Positions 15,652-23,546 of a stretch of 44,169 bases of DNA are shown here, in pieces (position 1 is the first letter of the stretch; each line of letters opens with the position of its first letter). The notes beneath the pieces were generated by a model, which was given only the letters and a program-made list of their open reading frames with translations, searched no databases and was not told where the DNA came from. The stretch comes from Rhodospirillaceae bacterium (lineage in GTDB: Bacteria; Pseudomonadota; Alphaproteobacteria; UBA6615), in the NCBI GenBank assembly GCA_002724635.1, contig PBPM01000049.1, forward strand, positions 1 through 44,169, given 5' to 3'. The translations under genes were made by a program, and so were the position numbers.

Positions 15652-16530
15652 GTGAAGTTCATCAGCTATCGAGTGGTTAATCGGGAATCCTGGGGAACCT
15701 ACGCGGCGGACGGCGGCGTGATTGACCTGGGCGCGGAATTCGGGACCACGATCCCAACACTGCGTGACTATCTGGCGGCCAACGAAGCAGCCAAGGCAAA
15801 GGTGGCTGAATATGTGAACACCGGCTTCGGCAGTACATCCGGCAAGGCCTCGGACTTCTCCGCCTCCGACATCACGCTGCTGGAGCCGATCCGCAACCCC
15901 GAAAAGATCATCTGCGTCGGCTGGAACTATCGCGAGCACGCTAAGGAGGCGGGTATCGAGCTGCCCGATCACCCCACCCTGTTCGCGCGCTGGTCCAACA
16001 GCCATGTACCCCACGAGCATCCGATCCTCCTGCCGAGGGAATCCGAGAAGTTTGACTATGAGGGCGAGTTGGCGGCGATCATCGGCAGGCCTGCGCGCCG
16101 GGTGTCGGGGGCCGACGCGCTCAGCTATGTGGGCGGCTATTCAATATACAACGACGCCACTGTGCGCGACTATCAGCGCCACTCCTCCCAGTATATGCCG
16201 GGCAAGAACTTCTTCCAAGCGGGCGCTTTCGGGCCGTGCATGGTGTCGGCGGAAGAGGTCCCCGAGCCTGCCGAGCTCACGCTGGAAACGCGGCTAAACG
16301 GCGAGGTGGTGCAGCACACCGGGATCGACGACCTGATCTTCTCGATCCCGAAACTGATCGCGTACATCTCGAGCTTCACAGAACTGGTGCCCGGCGACGT
16401 GATCGCCACCGGTACCCCGAGCGGCGCGGGCCTCGGACGCACACCGCCCCTGTGGATGAAGGACGGGGACACGATCGAGGTCGAAGTCTCGAAGGTGGGA
16501 ATCCTGACCAACCCGGTCAAAGCTGACTGA
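15652..16530 (+). CDS. fumarylacetoacetate hydrolase (FAH) family protein
   Basis: A 292-residue FAH-fold protein with a short N-terminal domain and a C-terminal catalytic domain. The core shows KIICVGWNYREHAKE, YEGELAAIIG (two metal-binding Glu), GYSIYNDATVRDYQ (metal-binding Asp) and DVIATGTPSGAG. Family members hydrolyse C-C bonds of acylpyruvates or decarboxylate or hydrate 2-oxo acids from aromatic meta-cleavage. The start is GTG 15652 after CGGGGGA; upstream in-frame codons overlap the acyl-CoA dehydrogenase. It shares a transcript with that gene. The convergent alcohol dehydrogenase ends 31 bases away. Confidence 0.92.
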   Translation: MKFISYRVVNRESWGTYAADGGVIDLGAEFGTTIPTLRDYLAANEAAKAKVAEYVNTGFGSTSGKASDFSASDITLLEPIRNPEKIICVGWNYREHAKEAGIELPDHPTLFARWSNSHVPHEHPILLPRESEKFDYEGELAAIIGRPARRVSGADALSYVGGYSIYNDATVRDYQRHSSQYMPGKNFFQAGAFGPCMVSAEEVPEPAELTLETRLNGEVVQHTGIDDLIFSIPKLIAYISSFTELVPGDVIATGTPSGAGLGRTPPLWMKDGDTIEVEVSKVGILTNPVKAD

Positions 16531-16560
16531 TCAGGGCGCGACTGACCGTACGCCGGTCGG

Positions 16561-17598
16561 CTACTCCATGACGAGCGCAGCGCGCCCCGTGACCAACCCC
16601 TGGTCCAGACGCGCATGCACCGTCTCGGCCTCGGCCAGCGGATAGGTCTCGGTGACCATCGGCCAGACATCGCCGCGGGCACACAGTTGGAGAGACTCGA
16701 CCACCTGCTGTCGGGTGCAGTAGCGACTGCCCATCAGCTCGAGTTCCTTCGCCAGCATCGCCGGTGCGGGCGCCGTGAATGGCTGGCCCGCACCGCCGAG
16801 AGTGACGAAACGCCCGCGAATGCCAAGGCTCCCGACGGCCTGCTCCGCCGTGGACTGGGTCGAGACATAGTCGATGGCAACATCGACGCCCGCCCCGTCG
16901 GTGAGATCGAGAATTTCCTCGACCACCCGATCGTTGGATGCATCGACCACCATGTCGGCACCGAGCTCCTTACAGACCTCGAGCTTGTCGGCCATGACGT
17001 CGACCGCGATGACCCGTGCATGGGCCCATTTCGCCATCATGATCTGGTGCACGCCGAGCCCGCCACCGGCGCCGAATACCGCGACCGTGTCGGTCGGCGC
17101 GACGCGCGCTCGCGACAGAACCTTGTAGGGAGTGGCGATCGCGTCGGTGATCACGCCTACATCCGCCGGCTTGCCCTTCCAGTCGAGCCCATCGGGCAGC
17201 TTGATGAAGTTGCGCACCGGCAGCTTGATGAACTCGGCATAGCCGCCGTCGATCTGGCGGCCAATATAACCAGCGTTGGCGTTCGAGATCGGGTCATGTC
17301 CGAGGCGTGTCCACTTATCCTCGCCATCGGTCAGATAGAAGTAGGAGGTCACGGGGTCGCCGACCTGCAGGCCGCCCGGGTCGGCGCCCTTGCCAACCTC
17401 GACGATCTCGCCGGTGATCTCGTGCCCGATGATAATCGGGAACTCGGCGGCCGCGCGCCCAGCGCGCACATGGTGAATGGTCAGACCGGCCCCACAGGCC
17501 AGAACTCGGGCAACAGCCTCACCGGGCCCGGGCTCGGGATCGGGCACGTCCTCCAAGCTGAACGGCAGGCCCGCTTTGTGAAGAATTTGGGCTTTCAT
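16561..17598 (-). CDS. zinc-type alcohol dehydrogenase (MDR), structural-zinc Cys cluster missing
   Basis: A 345-residue medium-chain dehydrogenase/reductase using NAD(P). Catalytic zinc ligands are Cys35 (ACGAG), His59-Glu60 (GHE) and probably Asp152 (VITDAIATPY). The Rossmann nucleotide site is VAVFGAGGGLGVHQ. The lobe that normally carries four Cys for a structural zinc reads SYFYLTDGEDKWTRLGHDP, with no Cys, so only the catalytic zinc is expected. Resemblance to 6-hydroxycyclohex-1-ene-1-carbonyl-CoA-dehydrogenase-like MDR members is possible but not proved. It starts with ATG 17598, is convergent with the FAH gene, and diverges from the acidic hypothetical gene at 17697. Confidence 0.9.
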   Translation of the reverse strand: MKAQILHKAGLPFSLEDVPDPEPGPGEAVARVLACGAGLTIHHVRAGRAAAEFPIIIGHEITGEIVEVGKGADPGGLQVGDPVTSYFYLTDGEDKWTRLGHDPISNANAGYIGRQIDGGYAEFIKLPVRNFIKLPDGLDWKGKPADVGVITDAIATPYKVLSRARVAPTDTVAVFGAGGGLGVHQIMMAKWAHARVIAVDVMADKLEVCKELGADMVVDASNDRVVEEILDLTDGAGVDVAIDYVSTQSTAEQAVGSLGIRGRFVTLGGAGQPFTAPAPAMLAKELELMGSRYCTRQQVVESLQLCARGDVWPMVTETYPLAEAETVHARLDQGLVTGRAALVME

Positions 17599-17696
17599 CG
17601 GTTTTACTCCCGTTTTCCTATCTTTCTAGGATTGTGTGCGCGTCGGCAACCCTTGTTTCGCTTGCGTGACGCGAAGGCATCTGGCACCCAGATGCC

Positions 17697-18353
17697 ATGG
17701 CGCATTTCATAGTTGGACGTTTGTTCGGATGGCCCGAATTCGCCGAGGACGGCGATGATATCTGGCTCATCCATATTGAGGAGCCGACCTTCTTCCTGCG
17801 GATAATACACCGGCCCGAGGACCTGATGCCATCAGGCGATCTGAACGATCTCTATTTCCCGCTTGAACACGATACTCGCTATGCCGTCGGCAACCTGATC
17901 TTCGTGGAGCCACGCCCCGCAGACCCGCGCGAGGTAGCGCAACTAGTCGCGATGAGTATCGAAGCGATCCAGCAAGAGGTTGTGACCCGGTTGCTGGCGC
18001 TGCCCACACGCCCCTTCAACCCGTCATCAGCGGAGCTTCAACCCGAAGATGTGCCAGTCGGCTTCGTCACAGGTGTCTTCTATGACAGCGATAGCGGAGA
18101 CACGGACCCGATGCCGTGGATCGCGCATCTCGGGCCACCGCCGTTTGCAATGCGGGTGTGCGACCTGAATGACGAGGATCTCGAACCGGACGATATCTGG
18201 GCCAATGCCGGAGATGGCTATGCACTGGCGCATCTGCACTGGCTGTCGAACTTAGCAAGCGATCGCGATGATATTCGGTTTCTGGCAGAGACCGCCGCCG
18301 GTATCGTAGCCGACGCAGTCGAGGATGTGATGCCCGATCTGGTGCCGTCCTAG
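17697..18353 (+). CDS. hypothetical acidic protein, 218 residues
   Basis: I do not recognise this protein. It is a soluble, strongly acidic 218-residue sequence with no signal peptide or membrane segment. It begins with VGRLFGWPEFAEDGDDIWLIHI, has PRPADPREVAQLVAMSIEAIQ in the middle, and is rich in Asp/Glu near the end (DLNDEDLEPDDIW). Codon use and GC match neighbouring genes, and no frame defect is seen. It starts with ATG 17697, 98 bases from the divergent alcohol dehydrogenase, and ends 55 bases from a convergent hydrolase, so it stands alone. A monocistronic accessory gene is the most that can be said. Confidence 0.7.
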   Translation: MAHFIVGRLFGWPEFAEDGDDIWLIHIEEPTFFLRIIHRPEDLMPSGDLNDLYFPLEHDTRYAVGNLIFVEPRPADPREVAQLVAMSIEAIQQEVVTRLLALPTRPFNPSSAELQPEDVPVGFVTGVFYDSDSGDTDPMPWIAHLGPPPFAMRVCDLNDEDLEPDDIWANAGDGYALAHLHWLSNLASDRDDIRFLAETAAGIVADAVEDVMPDLVPS

Positions 18354-18408
18354 GCAAGCGCACGAGCGACCGGAACGCACAAGCACTCTGATTTGTTCAG
18401 AAAGCCGG

Positions 18409-19245
18409 TTAGTCTCGGATCTTCTCGACCCACTCCTTTACGTTGGACAACCACGGGGCCGCTACATCTCCGCAAGCATAAGAAGCGCCGAGATGATCAC
18501 AGTTATACAAGCAGCAGGTCTCGACGGCGGCGCCTGCGGCGCGCAATGCGTCTGCCATTGCCCCCGCCTGTGTGATCAAATGGGGGAAATCTGCATCGCC
18601 CCAAGTCATCAGGAACGGCGGCGTGTTAGCGATGTTGTGAATGGGGCTAGCATCCCGGTCATTAGCCACCTTATCACCAAGAAACCGGGGCCGGGCTGGC
18701 ATGCCGCCGGCCTCGGTAAAATCATATACGCCTGACACCGGCAGCACCCCGCGGATAACATCTTCAGGAACGCCCGCCGCCTGTTGCCAGTCGTCACGTA
18801 CCGCCAGCCAAGTCGCTTGGTGCCCGCCCGCCGAGTGGCCGCCAACGAAGATGCGTTCGCGATCACCCCCATGCGCCGCGATGTTCGCATGCACCCACTT
18901 GATGCCTGCAGCCGCATCCTCGACACCGGCGGGCCAAATCACAGCCGGCGCAAGACGATAGCCCATGCTGACGAAGGTAATACCGGCGGCTGTCAGCGGT
19001 GGCGCCATGAAGGCCAGCCATTCCTTGTAACCGTTAGTCCAGCCGCCGCCATGCATGAAAGCGATCACGTCCCCGGTGGGCTTCGGCGCCGAAAATACCG
19101 CGACCTCCTGATAGGGATCGTCGCCATAAGCGAAGGATTCACCACAAACGCCGGCGCCCAGTTCTAGGGTCCGGATATGATACCTGACGCCAATCTCTGA
19201 GAACGGTTCCTGCGGCGGATAGTTATCGATGTCGCGAAGGCCCAT
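18409..19245 (-). CDS. alpha/beta hydrolase, kynurenine formamidase/HSL-like
   Basis: A 278-residue alpha/beta hydrolase. It has the oxyanion motif HGGGW at 65-69, the nucleophile Ser138 in GGHSAGG, the acid Asp in TWGDADFP and the base His in YNCDHLGAS. The HGGGW...GHSAGG layout is that of arylformamidases (KynB type) and related esterases. Its ATG at 19245 overlaps the stop of the NicX-like dioxygenase (TGATG), so the two are translationally coupled. In nicotinate breakdown the product of NicX, N-formylmaleamate, is deformylated by an alpha/beta hydrolase (NicD). I therefore infer a deformylase role here, though this protein is not obviously a NicD orthologue. Confidence 0.83.
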   Translation of the reverse strand: MGLRDIDNYPPQEPFSEIGVRYHIRTLELGAGVCGESFAYGDDPYQEVAVFSAPKPTGDVIAFMHGGGWTNGYKEWLAFMAPPLTAAGITFVSMGYRLAPAVIWPAGVEDAAAGIKWVHANIAAHGGDRERIFVGGHSAGGHQATWLAVRDDWQQAAGVPEDVIRGVLPVSGVYDFTEAGGMPARPRFLGDKVANDRDASPIHNIANTPPFLMTWGDADFPHLITQAGAMADALRAAGAAVETCCLYNCDHLGASYACGDVAAPWLSNVKEWVEKIRD

Positions 19246-20327
19246 CAGCGTTCCTCGCGTTCGACAATCATCTTCTCGTCGACGATCCCTCCGCGGTCGA
19301 TCACGACCTTATTGTCGAGGATAACGGTGCAGTCGCGCATCGGCACATCATAATGGCCATTCGTGCTTCGCGAACCGCCGCCCTGAGTATTGGGACCGGT
19401 GGAGAACAGGAAGTTGCCCGGGAATGTGCGGGCCGAGGCGTGCGAGCGCTCCGGGCTGTCGCCATGGAGCGCGATATTGTACCAGCGCGACTGCGGGTTC
19501 ATTCCCCATCCCAGATGGGAGACAGCATAGGGGTCGAGATCGTCTTCCGAGACCTTGTTGTCGTCGAGCCAATCGGTCATCAGCTTAGCGTCCAGTCCAC
19601 CCTCGATTTTGCGGATGAAGCCGTCACGAATCTCGAGGCGCACCTCGTCATGGACGTAGCGACAATAGGGCAGGATCACGATATCGCCGGGAGACATCAC
19701 GACGGTACCGTTGGCCGAACCTTCGTCGGGGAATGTATGAATGTGACCCACGCCCCACTGGTCAAAATGCCCGGGCTCGTCGGAATATCCCCACTGGCTC
19801 ATCACAGGAAAATCGCCACGGGCATAGGTGAGGTCGGTGCCTGCATCACTCAGGACCCGCACCTCCTTCGTCTTCGTGTAAAGCGCGTCAGCGTATTTCA
19901 CCGCCTCCTTAAGTCCCTTGGGCGCCAAAAGCAGCTCGAGATCGTCGGGCGCATCGATGATCATAAGAAAGCGGGTTCCCGTCCCCATCACCTCGCGCAG
20001 CCAGCTGGTGAATAGAGGAATATGCAACGCGACCACGATGTCGGCTGCCTTGAGCGCTTCAAGCATGCCGCTGATCCGGCCAATTGTGTCGACCCCCACC
20101 TTGGTCCATGACGGGATCATGTTCACGCGCATCTCGTAACAATCCGCGCCCAGCTCGTCCGCTGCGGCGAACGCGGCCTCTACATATTCCGTGCGGGTGG
20201 TGACATCTGAGAGCAGCGCCACCGTCTCGCCCTTCTTGACGTTGGACATTCGAAACTGCTTTAGGAACAAACTCGGAATCTTCCCGGAGTTGATCTCCTG
20301 ATGGCGCACGGCGGCGGGCGTTCTCAT
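19245..20327 (-). CDS. 2,5-dihydroxypyridine 5,6-dioxygenase-like protein (NicX family)
   Basis: This 360-residue protein matches the NicX family, Fe(II) dioxygenases related to M29 aminopeptidases that open 2,5-dihydroxypyridine to N-formylmaleamate. Matching blocks are GDFPVMSQWGYSDEPGHFDQW, FPDEGSANGTVV, GDIVILPY, IRDGFIRKIEGG, SHLGWGMNPQSRW and GNFLFSTGPNT. The iron ligands His271, His325 and Asp327 align with the reported His265/His318/Asp320 of Pseudomonas putida NicX in order and spacing. It starts with ATG 20327 after GAGAGAT. It is the first gene of a two-gene operon with the formamidase-like hydrolase and diverges from the DHPON-hydrolase-like gene at 20501. Family is firm; the native substrate might be another N-heterocycle. 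Confidence 0.88.
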   Translation of the reverse strand: MRTPAAVRHQEINSGKIPSLFLKQFRMSNVKKGETVALLSDVTTRTEYVEAAFAAADELGADCYEMRVNMIPSWTKVGVDTIGRISGMLEALKAADIVVALHIPLFTSWLREVMGTGTRFLMIIDAPDDLELLLAPKGLKEAVKYADALYTKTKEVRVLSDAGTDLTYARGDFPVMSQWGYSDEPGHFDQWGVGHIHTFPDEGSANGTVVMSPGDIVILPYCRYVHDEVRLEIRDGFIRKIEGGLDAKLMTDWLDDNKVSEDDLDPYAVSHLGWGMNPQSRWYNIALHGDSPERSHASARTFPGNFLFSTGPNTQGGGSRSTNGHYDVPMRDCTVILDNKVVIDRGGIVDEKMIVEREER

Positions 20328-20500
20328 GATCTAATCTCTCTTGTTGGAAGGGCACTAATGGAATTCATCATGCTAGCCGATCTTCCCGGATCGCGCGAGA
20401 CACCCGCATTCACAAGCCGCATGGATTTTCGCGGAGACATGCGCCTGTTCGTGTGGTGAGATATTTTACGCAAAATCAGAATTTTTTAGGGAGAGAGATA

Positions 20501-21739
20501 ATGATGCAGGCATTCACCGAGCAGAAAATGAGACGTTTCGCCGAACAGCGCTGGATTCTGGACGCAATCATTTCGACAGTCGGGATGGAGTGGGACCAGC
20601 CCCGCCTCGGCTACACAATGTATCCCTGCGGCCCGGACGCCATCGGGGATTTCCGCACCGTCGGAATGCGCACTAAGAAGTTCGCAGACATGCACCGGGA
20701 GTTCGCAGGCGCCGCCAAGCGGCGGGAGATCAAGGCCAAGGCGTTCGAGGCCGAGGAACGTCTCGTCTCGGCGCGCGAGAGCTACTTCATCGCCTCACTT
20801 CTATACTCTGCCGCGCGCTGGCCGATCTTCGAAGCGAATGCTTTGCACAAGGACTACAACCAGCGCATGGTGGACTGCTACGATAAGTACATCGAGTATG
20901 CCCCCCGGCCGATCGAACGTGTTGAGATTCCTTTTGGCGACGGCGTCCTTCCCGGATACCTAGCACTGCCCCATAAACCCGCCCCGGACGAAAAATTCGC
21001 CTGCGCTATAGGTATCGACGGCATGGACGGCTCTAAGGAGATCATGTGTTCGATGTATGGCGATAAGATGCTAGAGCGCGGCCTCGCGAGCTTCGTCTAT
21101 GACGGGCCGGGACAGGGCGAGTGTCCGGTCAACGGCGTATACGTCACCAAGGACAATCACATGGAGGCAGCACAGGCAGTCTACGACTGGCTGATCCAGC
21201 ACCCGCATATCGACAAGGACCGGCTGGTCATCTTTGGCATCAGCTTTGGATCCTTCTTCGGCGCACAGGCCGCCGCACAGCTCGGCGACAAGATCAAGGG
21301 TGCGGCGCTCTCCTTCGTGTGCCACGAGCCGGGCTGTTACACGATCTTCAACATGGCCGCGCCGACCTACAAGCTCCGCTTCATGTTTATGGCTAATTAT
21401 GATGACGAGGCCGAATTCGACGAGTTCATCAGCGGGTTCTCACTCGACCCGATCACCAACCACATCAAGTGCCCGATTCTGATTCAAGCCGGACAGGATG
21501 AGGAACTTAGCCCCATCGAATGCTCGGAGGAGTTCGCCCGGAAGCTGAACGTGCCGCGCAAGCTGGTCGCATATGAGGGCGAGCGCCACGCAATCGGTGG
21601 CGGTTCGGCTGCCTATCTGGGTGAGAACTGGTATACGATGCTAGCTGATTGGTGTGTAGACCGGATCAATGACAAGCCCGCGCCGAACGAGTCCGTTCTT
21701 ATAAACGCGCTCGGCCAAGCTGAGGCGACGTCCTTCTAG
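20501..21739 (+). CDS. alpha/beta hydrolase, 2,6-dihydropseudooxynicotine hydrolase-like (copy 2)
   Basis: A 412-residue hydrolase with a long N-terminal helical cap (about 1-140) and a catalytic domain carrying GIDGMDGSKE, YDGPGQGECP, nucleophile Ser248 in GISFGS, acid Asp333 in AGQDEE and base His363 in GERHAIG. It belongs to the FrsA/DHPON-hydrolase group, some members of which cleave C-C bonds of diketones, but it differs from copy 1 in the elbow and active-site His region. It starts with ATG 20501 after AGGGAGAGAG; an upstream GTG in frame (20453) lacks a ribosome site. It shares a 173-base divergent promoter region with the nicX-like operon, suggesting joint control. Substrate unknown. 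Confidence 0.88.
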   Translation: MMQAFTEQKMRRFAEQRWILDAIISTVGMEWDQPRLGYTMYPCGPDAIGDFRTVGMRTKKFADMHREFAGAAKRREIKAKAFEAEERLVSARESYFIASLLYSAARWPIFEANALHKDYNQRMVDCYDKYIEYAPRPIERVEIPFGDGVLPGYLALPHKPAPDEKFACAIGIDGMDGSKEIMCSMYGDKMLERGLASFVYDGPGQGECPVNGVYVTKDNHMEAAQAVYDWLIQHPHIDKDRLVIFGISFGSFFGAQAAAQLGDKIKGAALSFVCHEPGCYTIFNMAAPTYKLRFMFMANYDDEAEFDEFISGFSLDPITNHIKCPILIQAGQDEELSPIECSEEFARKLNVPRKLVAYEGERHAIGGGSAAYLGENWYTMLADWCVDRINDKPAPNESVLINALGQAEATSF

Positions 21740-21742
21740 CGA

Positions 21743-22330
21743 TTACTGCGCAGCGGTGGCAACCCGGAATTTCGAGTAGAAATCCGGCGCCACCGTCCCC
21801 GCAAAACGCTTGAGTCTGTTGCGCCGCAACTCGCGGGGAATGCCTAAGGTCGCCGTTTACACGGTTATCTGGTTCAAGCCGATGTCGCGCAGCCGCTTGG
21901 GCCGTTCCGCCACGGTCTGGGTGCTACCGATAAAATTGTGGGCGGAGAAATCATCAGTATACACCGGCTTCGACAACGCAAACAGATTGCCAAAATTCTT
22001 TTGAACCGCTCCCAACCCATGATACCGGTCCACGGCGTCGAATCCGCCTCACAGTGACCGCTATGCTGCCGGAAGAACTTCAACAGATGGATGCGCATCA
22101 ACGCGAACGCCTCGTAATCGGTCTCAGACCCGATACAGCGGGTGACGCTCTACCGGCGTCCCGCGCGTCCCAAGAGCCCGCCTGAGCTGCGCTCTCGTCC
22201 GAGCTCGCTATGCTTTTCTTTAGGATATGGACCGGAAACTTGTAGACGTTGAGGGGCGCGATCGCCATCTCGCTAGTGAGATATGCGCTCGCCAGGCTGC
22301 CGGTAGCACCAAAAGGTCTTGTGCTCCATC
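21743..22330 (-). pseudogene. decayed LLM-class flavin-dependent oxidoreductase
   Basis: No intact ORF exists here, but minus-strand pieces match the luciferase-like monooxygenase family. Near the 5' end LASAYLTSEMAIAPLNVYKFPVH is recognisable (about 22300-22220). After disrupted sequence, FDAVDRYHGLGAVQKNFGNLF, PVYTDDFSAHNFIGSTQTVAER and LRDIGLNQITV continue in one frame. A TAA at 21857-21859 follows, then GIPRELRRNRLKRFAG to the end at 21743-21745. A TGA lies upstream of the FDAV block. The family is usually 340-380 residues, so much of the middle is gone. Such enzymes use FMNH2/F420 to oxidise small organics, in keeping with the catabolic neighbours. Exact ends are approximate. Confidence 0.65.
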
Positions 22331-22392
22331 ATCGTCGTTGACGCGGACGGCTCCCGGCGCGTTGAATTGAAGCGAAGAGGGGGAGAACCACC

Positions 22393-23322
22393 ATGTATAT
22401 CGATCCGCAGATAAAGAGCTTCATCGACGATCTCGTCGCTACAGACATGCCTCATCCGGTCGAACTCGGCCTCGAGGCGACCCGTGACGGGTTTAGCCAA
22501 CTCTGGCAACAGGTGAACCCGCCGATCCGCGCCGGCGTGTCCATTGCGGAAATCAGTATCCCCGGCCCCACCGGCGATATCCGCACCAAAACCTACACAC
22601 CCCGGGGCGACAAACCGTTTCCCGTGCTGGCCTATTTTCATGGCGGCGGCTGCTGCATGATGGCGCCCGAGGATTATGAAGGTACCAATACGGCGCTTGC
22701 CGAAGATGCGGGCTGCATCGTCGTAGTCCCTGCCTATCGCCGAGCGCCGGAAAACCCGTTTCCCGCGCCCCTCGAGGACTGCTTCGCGGTTTTTACCTGG
22801 CTGCAGGCAAATGCAGGGGAGATCGGCGGCGACCCGGCTCGTATCGCGATCGCCGGCGATAGTGGCGGCGGCTACCTCGCGGCCGCGGTCGCCCAACAGG
22901 CGAAACGCGAAAGCACCCCCCAGCCCCTCACCCAAGTCCTGATCTACCCAATGACCGACATGGGTGGCCTGCCCCCAAGCCGGGTCGAGGAGACGATGTT
23001 CCTCGATGACCGCACCCTACAATGGGTAATCGGCATGCATGTGGGCGACAACCGCCTAGACCCGCGGGCCTCACCCATTCTGGAACCGGACGTATCCGAG
23101 CTGGCGCCGGCGCTGGTGATTGCCGCGCAAATCGATCCGCTGCGCGATGAAGGAAAGGCCTATGCCTCAAAGCTGCGCAACGCTGGCGTACCGGTGCACT
23201 ACCAAATCTATGACGGGGTGGTGCACGGCTTCTTCAACATGGGTGGGTTTTGCGACCAAGGGAATGTGGCCGTGGCTCAGGTGGCTGATGCGCTCAGAAA
23301 GGCTTTCGCCATGAGGTCATGA
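22393..23322 (+). CDS. hormone-sensitive-lipase-family esterase/hydrolase
   Basis: A 309-residue alpha/beta hydrolase of the HSL (family IV) group. It has the oxyanion motif HGGG at 83-86, nucleophile Ser157 in GDSGGG, acid Asp in AQIDPLRDEG and base His in DGVVHGFF. These enzymes hydrolyse short-chain esters or similar bonds in the cytoplasm. It starts with ATG 22393 after AGAGGGGGAGAA. It lies downstream of the decayed LLM gene, which is on the other strand, and has no close same-strand partner. It is likely part of the catabolic region, with unknown substrate. Confidence 0.92.
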   Translation: MYIDPQIKSFIDDLVATDMPHPVELGLEATRDGFSQLWQQVNPPIRAGVSIAEISIPGPTGDIRTKTYTPRGDKPFPVLAYFHGGGCCMMAPEDYEGTNTALAEDAGCIVVVPAYRRAPENPFPAPLEDCFAVFTWLQANAGEIGGDPARIAIAGDSGGGYLAAAVAQQAKRESTPQPLTQVLIYPMTDMGGLPPSRVEETMFLDDRTLQWVIGMHVGDNRLDPRASPILEPDVSELAPALVIAAQIDPLRDEGKAYASKLRNAGVPVHYQIYDGVVHGFFNMGGFCDQGNVAVAQVADALRKAFAMRS

Positions 23323-23368
23323 GAGCCTCGGCTATCTGTCAAGCTGTATCGGAACGCTCGGCGGCCTC

Positions 23369-23494
23369 TTAGACTTGGCTCATCATGTCGATCGCCGCCT
23401 TGGACATCTTATGGTCGAGATGCGCCCCTAGGCCGCAGGCATTCATGCCAATACTCCCATGGTGGGTGAGGTCCGTGGACCCGATAGTCCAGCG
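23369..23494 (-). pseudogene. unidentified gene remnant (41 residues)
   Basis: Between the HSL esterase and the CmcJ-like gene the minus strand has an open 41-codon tail containing WTIGSTDLTHHGSIGMNA and HLDHKMSKAAIDMM, ending TAA 23369-23371 and immediately preceded by an in-frame TAG (23495-23497). The sequence looks protein-like rather than random. I cannot assign a family, and there is no start. It may be the 3' end of a lost gene. The rest of the roughly 220-base gap shows nothing else. Confidence 0.3.
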
Positions 23495-23546
23495 CTAGGC
23501 GTAAGGTAAAGAAGTTTGGCACTAATGGATCCCGTCTCCCATTCGC

